From: Hyalangium gracile
Lineage (GTDB): Bacteria; Myxococcota; Myxococcia; Myxococcales; Myxococcaceae
Assembly: GCF_020103725.1 (NCBI RefSeq)
Contig: NZ_JAHXBG010000005.1
Coordinates: 310,001 to 374,000 of the forward strand
Direction of reading: 5' to 3'
Length of the DNA stretch: 64,000 nucleotides
Shown: one piece after another, positions 37,194 to 44,795 of the stretch
How the letters are laid out: every line of letters begins with the position of its first letter
Numbering within the stretch: position 1 is the first letter of the stretch
Made by a program: the position numbers and the translations under genes
Notes under the pieces: generated by a model
The model's input: only the letters and a program-made list of their open reading frames with translations
Told to the model about the DNA's origin: nothing
Database searches by the model: none

Positions 37194-39206
37194 ATGTGCG
37201 GCATCGCGGGAGTGTTCGCGCTCGAGGAGGGGCTGGCGCCGCCGTCCATCGAGCAGCTCAATCGGATGGCGTCCGCGCTGCACCACCGGGGGCCGGATGC
37301 CTCCGGCATCTTCCGGGACACGCGCGTCGGCCTGGCCCACACCCGGCTGGCCATCGTGGACCCGGAGCGAGGGCAGCAGCCGCTGGGCAACGTCGAGGGC
37401 ACGGTGTGGCTCGTCTTCAACGGGGAGATCTTCAACCACGTGGAGCTGCGCGAGGAGTTGGAGGCGCAGGGCCACACCTTCCGGACACGCTGCGACACCG
37501 AGGTGGTGCTGCAGGCCTACGAGCGCTGGGGCCCGGAGGCCTTCGAGCGCTTCGACGGGCAGTGGGCGGTGGCGCTGTGGGACTCGCGCGAGCGCAGGCT
37601 CGTGGTGTCGCGGGATCCACTGGGCATCCGGCCCCTCTACCTCTGCGTCCACGGACACCATCTCTACCTGGCCAGCGAGGTGAAGGCGCTCTTCGCCGGC
37701 GAGCCTTCCCTGCCGCGCGAGCTGGACCCCGTGGGGCTGGATGAGACGTTCACCTTCTGGACGGCCGTTGCCCCGAGGACCGTGTTCCGCGGCGTCACCG
37801 AGCTGGAGCCCGGCCACACGCGCCTCTACCAGGCGGGCCAGGTCAGGGAGCTTTGCCACTGGCGGCCCCGCTTCCCGCCCGAGGTGGAGCAATTCCAGGG
37901 CTCCGTCGCCGAGGCCGCCGAGGCCGTGGGGCAGGCCCTGCGGAACGCGGTGCGGCTCCAGGTGACGCGAGCGGACGTGCCCGTGGGCAGCTACCTCTCG
38001 GGCGGCCTGGACAGCTCGCTGGTGGCGGCGCTGGGCCGGCAGATGGTGGCCGGGCGCTTCCATACCTTCTCGCTGCGCTTCACCGACGCGGAGTACGACG
38101 AGACGGAGTACCAGCGGATGGTGGCCCGGAGGATCGGCAGCGAGCACCAGGAGCTGCTGGTGTCTCGCTCGGACATCGCCCAGGCCTTCCCACGGGTGAT
38201 CGCCCACGCGGAGCGCCCCCTGCTGCGCACCGCGCCCGTTCCCCTGTACCTGCTGTCAGGGCTGGTGAGGGACTCGGGGCTCAAGGTGGTGCTCACCGGC
38301 GAGGGCGCCGACGAGGTGTTCGCCGGCTACGATCTCTTCCGTGAGGCGAAGGTGCGCCGCTTCTGGGCGCGGCAGCCCGACTCCACGCTGCGGCCCCGGC
38401 TGCTGGCGCGGCTCTACCCCTACCTGACGCGTTCGCCCGTCTCCGAGCGGGCCATGGCGCAGCGCTTCTTCGGGCGCAACCTCGCGCGCTGGCGCGAGCC
38501 GGGCTTCTCGCACGAGCCGCGCTGGCACACGACGTCCGCGCTCAAGCGCCTCTTCAGCGCCAGCCTGCGAGAGGCCCTGCAGGGCCTGGACGCCATCGAG
38601 CGCCTGCGGAGCTCGCTCCCGGCGGAGTTCCACCGCTGGCAGCCCCTCTCGCAGGACCAGTACCTGGAGATGCGCACCCTGCTGTCCGGCTACCTGCTGG
38701 CCGCGCAGGGAGACCGGGTGCTCATGGCGCACTCCGTGGAGGGGCGCTTCCCCTTCCTGGATGCCAGCGTGATGGCGCTGGCCGCCTCCCTGCCCCCCTC
38801 CTTCAAGCTGCGAGGACTGGACGAGAAGCACGTGCTCAAGCGCGCGAGCCGGGAGCTGCTCCCGCCCGCCATCCTGCGGCGCAAGAAGCAGCCCTACCGC
38901 GCGCCGGACGCCATGTGCTTCGTGGAGCCCTCCGCGCGAGAGTGGGTGGAGGAGCTGCTCTCCGAGCACGCGCTCACCGACAGCGGGCTGTTCGAGCCCC
39001 GCGCGGTGGAGCAGCTGTGGCGCAAGTGCCTGGCCCAGGGCGACCAGCGGCCGCTGTCCAACGCGGACAACATGGCGCTGGTCGGCGTGGTGTCCACCCA
39101 GCTGCTCCACTTCCAGCTCGTGCGCCGGGCTCCCGAGTGGAGCCCCACCCAGAGCACCGACTCCCTGACGGACCTGCTGCCTCACCCTCTGAGGGCCCTA
39201 CCATGA
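37194..39206 (+). CDS. asparagine synthase (glutamine-hydrolysing) family
   Basis: It has 670 residues. The N-terminal class II glutaminase has Cys2 as nucleophile (MCGIAGVF) and NGEIFNHVELR; the C-terminal synthase has SGGLDSS at 269-275 and LTGEGADEVFAGYDLFR. It transfers glutamine-derived ammonia to an adenylated carboxylate. Dedicated AsnB copies beside ligase and ACP genes often amidate sugars, lipids or peptides rather than aspartate (compare exosortase-associated amidotransferases). The stop shares ATGA with the ligase start, so translation is coupled. The substrate is open. Confidence 0.9.
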   Translation: MCGIAGVFALEEGLAPPSIEQLNRMASALHHRGPDASGIFRDTRVGLAHTRLAIVDPERGQQPLGNVEGTVWLVFNGEIFNHVELREELEAQGHTFRTRCDTEVVLQAYERWGPEAFERFDGQWAVALWDSRERRLVVSRDPLGIRPLYLCVHGHHLYLASEVKALFAGEPSLPRELDPVGLDETFTFWTAVAPRTVFRGVTELEPGHTRLYQAGQVRELCHWRPRFPPEVEQFQGSVAEAAEAVGQALRNAVRLQVTRADVPVGSYLSGGLDSSLVAALGRQMVAGRFHTFSLRFTDAEYDETEYQRMVARRIGSEHQELLVSRSDIAQAFPRVIAHAERPLLRTAPVPLYLLSGLVRDSGLKVVLTGEGADEVFAGYDLFREAKVRRFWARQPDSTLRPRLLARLYPYLTRSPVSERAMAQRFFGRNLARWREPGFSHEPRWHTTSALKRLFSASLREALQGLDAIERLRSSLPAEFHRWQPLSQDQYLEMRTLLSGYLLAAQGDRVLMAHSVEGRFPFLDASVMALAASLPPSFKLRGLDEKHVLKRASRELLPPAILRRKKQPYRAPDAMCFVEPSAREWVEELLSEHALTDSGLFEPRAVEQLWRKCLAQGDQRPLSNADNMALVGVVSTQLLHFQLVRRAPEWSPTQSTDSLTDLLPHPLRALP

Positions 39207-40759
39207 ACCCTGCCATTCCCCTGCTGCACGACTTCCTCCTCCACTCCGCGCGGCGCCTGCCGAACAAGGTGGCGCTCGTCTGTGGAGACCAGCGCTTCAC
39301 CTACGCGGACCTGGATCAGCGCTCCAACGCCCTGGCGCACGCCCTGCAGCGGCGCGGCGTGGTCCGAGGCGACCGCGTCATCGTCTTCGCGGAGAACACC
39401 GCCGAGGCGGTCATCTCCTTCTGGGCGGTGCTGAAGGCCAACGCGGTGGTGGTGATGGTGAGCCCGCTGACGCGGGCCGACAAGCTGGCCTACTACCTCA
39501 ACGACTGCCGCGCGACGGCGCTCATCTCCGAGGGGCGCCTGGCCTCCGAGTTCCTCCCCGCCATGACGCGCACCTGCCACCTGCGCACCGCCCTCATCGC
39601 GGGCAACACGCCCTCCCCCCTGATGGACGGCATGGCGGCGATCACCCCCTGGGAGAAGGCGCTCGCCGACGAGACGTCCTCCGCCCCGCCGCCGCGCCGC
39701 TGCCTCGACGTGGACCTGGCCGCCATCATCTACACCTCCGGCAGCACCGGCGAGCCCAAGGGGGTGATGCTCACCCACCGCAACATGCTCACCGCCGCCA
39801 CCTCCATCTCCACCTACCTGCGGATGGTGGAGGACGACGTGGTGCTCAACGTGCTGCCGCTCGCGTTCGACTACGGGCTCTACCAGGTCATCCTCACCGC
39901 GCGCGTGGGCGGCCGGCTGGTGCTGGAGCGCTCCTTCGCCTTCCCCGCCCGGGTGCTCCTCAAGCTGGTGCAGGAGGGCGTGACGGGCTTCCCCGCGGTG
40001 CCCACCATCTTCTCCATCCTCGCGGAGATGAAGGGCCTGTGGGGCCAGGACTTCTCCCGGCTGCGCTTCGTGACGAACACCGCCGCGGCGCTCTCGCTCA
40101 AGCACATCCGGATGATCCGCGAGCTGTTCCCCCAGAGCCGCGTCTACTCCATGTACGGGCTCACCGAGTGCAAGCGCTGCACGTACCTGCCGCCCGAGGA
40201 TCTCGACCGCAAGCCCACCAGCGTGGGCATCCCCATCCCCAACACCGAGGTGTGGGTGGTGGACGAGAACGGCCAGCGCCTGGAGCCGGGGCAGATCGGC
40301 CAGCTCGTCGTGCGCGGCGCCACGGTGATGCGCGGCTACTGGGAGAAGCCCGCCGCCACCGCCGAGCGGCTCAAGCCGGGCCCGCTGCCGGGCGAGTACG
40401 TCCTCTACACCGGGGACCTGTGCCGGATGGACGAGGAGGGCTACGTCTACTTCGTGGCGCGCATGGACGACATCATCAAGTCCCGCGGCGAGAAGGTGGC
40501 GCCCAAGGAGGTGGAGTCCACCCTGATGAACATCCCGGGCGTGAAGGAGACGGCCGTCATCGGCGTGCCGGATGCGACGCTCGGCCAGGCCGTGAAGGCG
40601 TTCGTGGTGCTCGAGCAGGGCGCCAGCCTCACCGAGAAGGATCTCCAGCGCGAGTGCCTGCGCGCCCTGGAGCCCCACGCGGTGCCTCGCTACATCCAGC
40701 TCGTGCCCAGCCTGCCGAAGACGAGCACCGGGAAGATCAAGAAGACAGACCTGAGCTGA
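39203..40759 (+). CDS. class I adenylate-forming ligase (acyl-CoA/acyl-ACP synthetase)
   Basis: It has 518 residues of the ANL superfamily. YTSGSTGEPKG starts at residue 177, VYSMYGLTECKRCTYLP is the A5 motif, YTGDLCRMDEEGYVYFVAR is the A7 region, and Lys511 (TGKIKKTDLS) is the catalytic C-terminal lysine. Enzymes of this group resemble the exosortase-associated acyl-CoA ligases and fatty-acyl-AMP ligases. It probably activates a carboxylic acid and loads it onto the ACP encoded 17 bases downstream. The substrate cannot be predicted from the visible pocket residues. Confidence 0.9.
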   Translation: MNPAIPLLHDFLLHSARRLPNKVALVCGDQRFTYADLDQRSNALAHALQRRGVVRGDRVIVFAENTAEAVISFWAVLKANAVVVMVSPLTRADKLAYYLNDCRATALISEGRLASEFLPAMTRTCHLRTALIAGNTPSPLMDGMAAITPWEKALADETSSAPPPRRCLDVDLAAIIYTSGSTGEPKGVMLTHRNMLTAATSISTYLRMVEDDVVLNVLPLAFDYGLYQVILTARVGGRLVLERSFAFPARVLLKLVQEGVTGFPAVPTIFSILAEMKGLWGQDFSRLRFVTNTAAALSLKHIRMIRELFPQSRVYSMYGLTECKRCTYLPPEDLDRKPTSVGIPIPNTEVWVVDENGQRLEPGQIGQLVVRGATVMRGYWEKPAATAERLKPGPLPGEYVLYTGDLCRMDEEGYVYFVARMDDIIKSRGEKVAPKEVESTLMNIPGVKETAVIGVPDATLGQAVKAFVVLEQGASLTEKDLQRECLRALEPHAVPRYIQLVPSLPKTSTGKIKKTDLS

Positions 40760-40776
40760 AGGAGGAGGACAGGGCC

Positions 40777-41046
40777 ATGGAGATCCAACGCGTGCTGTGG
40801 CAGTTCATCACCACCCAGTTCTACCCGGGCGAGGACTTCGCCCTGGACGAGAACACCTCCCTGCTCGACTCGGGGCTCATCGACTCGACGGGAGTGCTGG
40901 AGCTCATCACCTTCCTCGAGGGCGAGTTCGGCATCGCCATCGACGATCTCGAGGTGGTGCCGGAGAACCTGGACTCGCTGGCCCGCATCACGGCCTTCGT
41001 GGCCCGCAAGCAGGCCACGGCCAAGCCCAAGGCCCAGCCCGCGTGA
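40777..41046 (+). CDS. acyl carrier protein
   Basis: This 89-residue ACP/PCP-type protein carries the phosphopantetheine Ser37 in LLDSGLIDSTGVLEL. The helical pattern agrees with a four-helix carrier. The last ~12 residues are a Lys/Ala/Pro tail. An AAGGAGGAGG site precedes the ATG at 40777. The first residues before the Ser motif are typical of D-alanyl or aminoacyl carrier proteins (FYPGEDFALDENTSLLDSG). It is the last gene of the five-gene set and the likely carrier of the ligase product. Confidence 0.9.
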   Translation: MEIQRVLWQFITTQFYPGEDFALDENTSLLDSGLIDSTGVLELITFLEGEFGIAIDDLEVVPENLDSLARITAFVARKQATAKPKAQPA

Positions 41047-41085
41047 GGCGCCCGGGGCCCGGCCTCGCCGCACCCGGGGCCGGGC

Positions 41086-42360
41086 TCACTCCTCGGCGAA
41101 GGGCTGGACGGACTGCGCCACCGCCAGCTCCTGGCGCGCCTCGCTGAGCTCCGAGTTCGTCGCGCGCAGCCGGTCCGACAGCACCTGCACGAAGCTCCAG
41201 AGCATCTTCACCGCGAGGATGGACTCGCGCTTCATCAGGCTCATCAGGTCCGGCCGGGAGATGACCATCGTCCGCGTGGGCTCGGTGGCGCGCACCGTCG
41301 CCGAGCGCGGCGCGTTGTCGATGAGCCCCATCTCTCCGAAGTGCCCGCCGGCGCGCAGCTCCGCGATCTCCACGCCGTTCTTCTCGATCACCACCCGGCC
41401 GCGGATGACGACGAACAGCTCCTCGCCCGGCTGGCCCTCCACGACGATCTCCCGCCCCGCGGGGAAGGTGCGCGTGGTGGCGATGGACAGCACCGCCGTC
41501 TGCTCCTTGTACGTGAGGTGGCGGAAGAGCGGGATCTTCCGCAGCGCCTCCATGCGCGACTGCGCCTCGCTCGTCTCCTCGCTGGCCACCGCGCCGTCGC
41601 CGGCCACCTTCACCACCACCGCGGTGATGTTGTCCTTGCCGCCGCGCTCGTTGGCCGTGTCGATGAGCTTCTTGGGCAGGTCCGGCGCCGCCACCGTGCC
41701 CACCATCGGCAGGTACTCCTCGTCCTCGACGTAGCCGTGCAGGCCGTCCGAGCAGAGGATGAAGACGTCCCCCGGCATCAGGTCGACGATCAGGGTGTCC
41801 ACCTGCACGGACTCCTGGATGCCGACCGCGCGGGTGATGACGTTGCGGTACTGGGAGCTGGCCGCCTGCTCCTTGGTGATGGTGCCGGCCTTGAGCTGCG
41901 CGGCCACCAGCGTGTGGTCCTCCGTGAGCCGGTGACACTGGCCGTGCCGCACCAGGTACACGCGCGAGTCACCCACGTGGCCGATGACGCCCTTGTTGCC
42001 GCTGAGCGCCAGGCACACGAACGTGGTGCCCATGCCCCGCTTGGCCGCGTCCGACATCGCCATCCGGTAGATGTCGGCGCACGCCCGCTGGATGGCCACC
42101 TCCACCAGCGCCGCCGCCGCCGCCCGGCTGTCCTGCGACGGGTTGGTCGCCAGGTCCTTGAGCAGGTGCTTGTTGGCGGTGATGTGCTGCTTGACCACCT
42201 CGGTCGCCCGAGCACTGGCGACCTCTCCCGCGGCGTGGCCGCCCATACCGTCAGCGACGATGTAGAGGCCCAACTGCGGATCCACCAGCATCGAATCTTC
42301 GTTGTGCTGGCGCTTGCGGCCGACATCCGTCAAACCGAACGCTTCTGTGGTCAATGCCAC
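41086..42360 (-). CDS. PP2C protein phosphatase fused to a cyclic-nucleotide-binding domain
   Basis: It has 424 residues, with GTG 42360 and GGGAG seven bases ahead. Residues 1-250 are a Stp1/PppA-type PP2C phosphatase: GRKRQHNEDS, VADGMGGHAAGEVAS, VGDSRVY, CSDGLHGYV and DNITAVVV carry the metal-binding Asp residues. Residues ~275-400 are a cNMP-binding domain (IPLFRHLTYKEQ, GEELFVVIRGRVVIEKNG, GHFGEMGLIDNAPRSATV, the last being the phosphate-binding cassette). It would dephosphorylate Ser/Thr-phosphorylated proteins, probably opposing Hanks-type kinases under cyclic-nucleotide control. It converges on the ACP gene. Confidence 0.9.
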   Translation of the reverse strand: MALTTEAFGLTDVGRKRQHNEDSMLVDPQLGLYIVADGMGGHAAGEVASARATEVVKQHITANKHLLKDLATNPSQDSRAAAAALVEVAIQRACADIYRMAMSDAAKRGMGTTFVCLALSGNKGVIGHVGDSRVYLVRHGQCHRLTEDHTLVAAQLKAGTITKEQAASSQYRNVITRAVGIQESVQVDTLIVDLMPGDVFILCSDGLHGYVEDEEYLPMVGTVAAPDLPKKLIDTANERGGKDNITAVVVKVAGDGAVASEETSEAQSRMEALRKIPLFRHLTYKEQTAVLSIATTRTFPAGREIVVEGQPGEELFVVIRGRVVIEKNGVEIAELRAGGHFGEMGLIDNAPRSATVRATEPTRTMVISRPDLMSLMKRESILAVKMLWSFVQVLSDRLRATNSELSEARQELAVAQSVQPFAEE

Positions 42361-42480
42361 TGCGACACTCCCGTAACTCCGAGGGATGACTCCGCACGTT
42401 ACGCAGCCACGCGAAGACCTGGCAAGGTTGACCCTCCACGTCCTCTGAGCGGCCACGCGGTCATAGGCGACCTGCCGGGG

Positions 42481-43110
42481 TCAGCGCCAGTCCGCGAAGA
42501 ACCCCACGAGTACCCCCCCCGCGAACAGCCGGGCCACGCTGCGCTTGCGGTAGCTGAAGGGCTCGCCATACCCGACGCTCACCCCCAGCACGGTGGAACC
42601 GAGCTGGTAGCCCAGGTGGAACCGCCCCTCCACCAGCCCGGCGGAGTAGCGCTCGTCGTCCACATTGGTCATGTGGGCGCCATACCAGAGAGGTCCTCCC
42701 GTCACTTGGAACCCCCAGTGAATGCCATCGGGACTCTGGTTACGGTAGCCCATCCCCACCTGGGCCGTGTGCTCATAGAAGGAGTCGACCGGCACGTCGA
42801 ACCCTTCCAGGGCCGTGCCCGGCCGCGCCACCGCGTACCCGATGCCCCCCTCCGCCACGAACACCAGCGCGTCCTTGCGCTTCTCGAAGAAGGTGACCTG
42901 CCACTGGAGGCGCGGCTGGGGCGTCACCATCCCCCGCCTCAGGTAGGTGCCCAGGAACGCCCCGCGCGGCAGCCAGACGGGCGTCCTGCCGCCCTGATGG
43001 AAGGTGGGCGCCGAGGGGTCCCCCGACAGCGGGGCGGCGTCCTCCGCTTGTGCCCAGGCAGCCGTGGAGAGTCCGAACAGCAGGGAAAACGCGAGCAGTT
43101 GGCGTGACAT
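42481..43110 (-). CDS. exported beta-barrel-like protein, function unknown
   Basis: It has 209 residues with a signal peptide ([20 protein letters not shown]). The mature part is rich in alternating aromatic/polar strands ([52 protein letters not shown]), ending in a strand [14 protein letters not shown]. This pattern suggests a small outer-membrane barrel. An AAAGG ribosome site precedes ATG 43110. It is divergent from the microcompartment operon across ~90 bases. The family is not recognised. Confidence 0.7.
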   Translation of the reverse strand: MSRQLLAFSLLFGLSTAAWAQAEDAAPLSGDPSAPTFHQGGRTPVWLPRGAFLGTYLRRGMVTPQPRLQWQVTFFEKRKDALVFVAEGGIGYAVARPGTALEGFDVPVDSFYEHTAQVGMGYRNQSPDGIHWGFQVTGGPLWYGAHMTNVDDERYSAGLVEGRFHLGYQLGSTVLGVSVGYGEPFSYRKRSVARLFAGGVLVGFFADWR

Positions 43111-43139
43111 GCTACCTTTACCGCCACTCCAGACGGCGC

Positions 43140-43169
43140 TTGTCAACGAAGTGTTGGGTTGGCTATAGC
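43140..43169 (+). promoter_or_regulatory. sigma-70-type promoter of the microcompartment operon
   Basis: TTGTCA (43140-43145) and TATAGC (43164-43169) are 18 bases apart, close to the TTGACA-N17-TATAAT consensus. A start of transcription near 43176 would give a ~28-base leader containing GGGAGGG. The site lies in the 93-base gap between divergent genes. It also shows that a TTG at 43159, within the spacer, cannot be the translation start. Confidence 0.55.
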
Positions 43170-43203
43170 AGGCACCCTCTACCGGCTGTACCGGGAGGGT
43201 TTT

Positions 43204-43842
43204 TTGGCCACGTCGCTCCGGGCGTTCGTCTTCCTCGACTCACTGCAGCCGCAGCTTGCCGCGCACATCTGTACGACGTGCCGCGGCTACTTCCCGGTGC
43301 CCTACGTGGCGTCGATCTTCGTCGAGATCGCCCCCGGCATGGCCATCCACGGGCTGATCGACACCGCGCTCAAGAGCACGCGGGTCCACCCGGCCACCCT
43401 GGTGGTGGAGCGTGCCTACGGCATGCTCGAGGTGCACCACGAGGACAAGGGCGAGGTGCGCAGCGCCGGCGACGCCATCCTCACCCACCTGGAGGCCAAG
43501 GAGGAGGACCGCATCAAGCCGAAGCTGGTCTCCAACACCATCATCCGCGGCATCGAGCCGATGCACGCGATGATCCTCGACAAGATCCGCTTCGGCTCGA
43601 TGATCGAGCCGGGCCAGTCGCTCTTCATCCTCGAGTGCGAGCCCGCGGCGTACGCGGCGCTGGCTGCCAACGAGGCGGAGAAGGCGGCCAACGTGAAGCT
43701 GGTGGACGTCACTCCGTACGGCGCCTTCGGCCGGCTCTACATGGCGGGCGACGAGGCGGAGATCGACGCGGCGGCGGCGGCGGCGGTGGCGGCGCTCAAG
43801 GGCATCACCGGCAAGGAGCCGGCGTCCTTCAAGGACAAGTGA
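43204..43842 (+). CDS. microcompartment shell protein, permuted tandem BMC-T
   Basis: The 212-residue protein has two BMC domains of the circularly permuted CsoS1D-like type, forming a pseudohexameric trimer in the shell. [14 protein letters not shown] begins domain 1, and Glu69-Arg70 (VVERAYG) match the pore-gating ER pair of this class. The second [16 protein letters not shown] half follows. It resembles Haliangium ochraceum Hoch_3341 (from memory). The start is TTG 43204: GGAGG lies 5 bases upstream, and this gives the expected length. It is the first gene of the operon and may form gated double-stacked tiles for large metabolites. Confidence 0.93.
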   Translation: MATSLRAFVFLDSLQPQLAAHICTTCRGYFPVPYVASIFVEIAPGMAIHGLIDTALKSTRVHPATLVVERAYGMLEVHHEDKGEVRSAGDAILTHLEAKEEDRIKPKLVSNTIIRGIEPMHAMILDKIRFGSMIEPGQSLFILECEPAAYAALAANEAEKAANVKLVDVTPYGAFGRLYMAGDEAEIDAAAAAAVAALKGITGKEPASFKDK

Positions 43843-43907
43843 TTCGGCCGGACCCTCGCGGGACGGCGTGACGTGGTTTCACCGCAACAGCGGAGAGGAA
43901 CGAACAG

Positions 43908-44210
43908 ATGGCGGATGCACTCGGGCTGATCGAAACGAAGGGCTTCGTCGGCATGGTCGAAGCGGCGGACGCGATGGTGAAGGCGGCCAAGGTGGAGTTC
44001 GTCGGCTACGAGAAGATCGGCGGCGGCTACGTGACGGCCATCATCCGCGGCGACGTGGCGGCGGTGAAGGCGGCCACCGAGGCCGGGGCCCGTGGCGCCG
44101 AGCGCGTGGGCGAGCTGGTCTCCGTGCACGTCATCCCGCGCCCGCACGGCAACCTGGACATGGTGCTGCCGCTGGGCCGCAAGGGCACCGCCAAGGCCGA
44201 CAACACCTGA
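43908..44210 (+). CDS. microcompartment shell hexamer protein BMC-H
   Basis: This 100-residue PduA/CcmK-type protein is the main shell tile. [20 protein letters not shown] is the usual opening, the pore loop is KIGGG at 36-40, and the edge lysine is Lys25 or Lys28 (VKAAKVEF). [19 protein letters not shown] ends the fold. It is nearly identical in pattern to the Haliangium BMC-H Hoch_5815. AGAGGAA precedes the ATG. It lies 65 bases after the BMC-T gene, and a stable hairpin follows its stop. Confidence 0.97.
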   Translation: MADALGLIETKGFVGMVEAADAMVKAAKVEFVGYEKIGGGYVTAIIRGDVAAVKAATEAGARGAERVGELVSVHVIPRPHGNLDMVLPLGRKGTAKADNT

Positions 44211-44218
44211 GCCACGGC

Positions 44219-44241
44219 GCCCTCTCCCTCGCGGAGGGGGC
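44219..44241 (+). promoter_or_regulatory. intergenic hairpin between BMC-H and BMC-P genes
   Basis: GCCCTCTCC (44219-44227) pairs with GGAGGGGGC (44233-44241) over nine positions, including one G-T pair, around a five-base loop. No T-run follows, so it is not a classic terminator. It begins eight bases past the BMC-H stop. It may stabilise the upstream message or thin out downstream transcription, fitting the need for many hexamers and few pentamers. Confidence 0.45.
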
Positions 44242-44267
44242 CCCGCTGAGCCAGCCAGGAGCCACGC

Positions 44268-44558
44268 ATGCTGATGGGCAAGGTCATGGGGACGGTGGTC
44301 TCCACCCGCAAGGAGGAGGAGCTCGAGGGCCTCAAGCTGCTCGTCCTGCGTGGCATGGACCTGGAGGGCAAGGTGAACGGGCCGGTGGTGGTGGCGGTGG
44401 ATGCGGTGGGAGCGGGCGTGGGCGAGGTGGTGCTCTACTGCTCCGGCTCCAGCGCCCGGCAGACGAAGGTGACGAAGGACCGCCCCGTCGACGCGACCGT
44501 CATGGCCATCGTCGACCAGCTCGAAGTGGGCGGAACACTGAAGTACGTCAAGGAGTAG
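44268..44558 (+). CDS. microcompartment vertex protein BMC-P (EutN/CcmL)
   Basis: This 96-residue EutN/CcmL-fold protein would cap shell vertices as pentamers. [21 protein letters not shown] is typical of the start; [22 protein letters not shown] holds the conserved GxGExV loop; [12 protein letters not shown] is the family end. It matches the Haliangium Hoch_5814 pattern. The next small gene begins 8 bases downstream. Confidence 0.96.
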   Translation: MLMGKVMGTVVSTRKEEELEGLKLLVLRGMDLEGKVNGPVVVAVDAVGAGVGEVVLYCSGSSARQTKVTKDRPVDATVMAIVDQLEVGGTLKYVKE

Positions 44559-44566
44559 GCACCCCC

Positions 44567-44755
44567 ATGCCAGTCGTGAAAGTCCGGGCCCCCAAGAGCC
44601 AGACCAAGGGCGACTCCCTGGGCCGCAAGGTCACCGAGAAGACGAGCGACCTGCTGGCGCAGAGCGATCGGGTCCTCGTGGTGTACGGCAAGGAGACCGC
44701 CAGCATCTACTACGAGGGCTCCGAGCTGCCCCCCTCGCTGCCCCGCGCCTCGTGA
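44567..44755 (+). CDS. small protein of unknown function in the microcompartment operon
   Basis: It has 62 residues: MPVVKVRAPKSQTKG, then a basic/helical stretch and a short beta part DRVLVVYGKETASIYYEG. It contains no cysteine and no membrane segment. It lies between BMC-P (8 bases) and the aldehyde dehydrogenase (40 bases), so co-expression is almost certain. Codon third positions are GC-rich as in its neighbours, which supports real coding. No family is recognised. A linker between shell and core, or a chaperone-like role, is only a guess. Confidence 0.7.
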   Translation: MPVVKVRAPKSQTKGDSLGRKVTEKTSDLLAQSDRVLVVYGKETASIYYEGSELPPSLPRAS

Positions 44756-44795
44756 TTGAAGCGGCGGGCGCCCTGCCCCGCCGGGAGCCTTGCCG

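Noticed and set aside
43159-43203. TTG 43159 as start of the first shell gene
   Set aside because: It falls between the -35 and -10 boxes of the promoter and lacks a ribosome site; the family starts at the later position.
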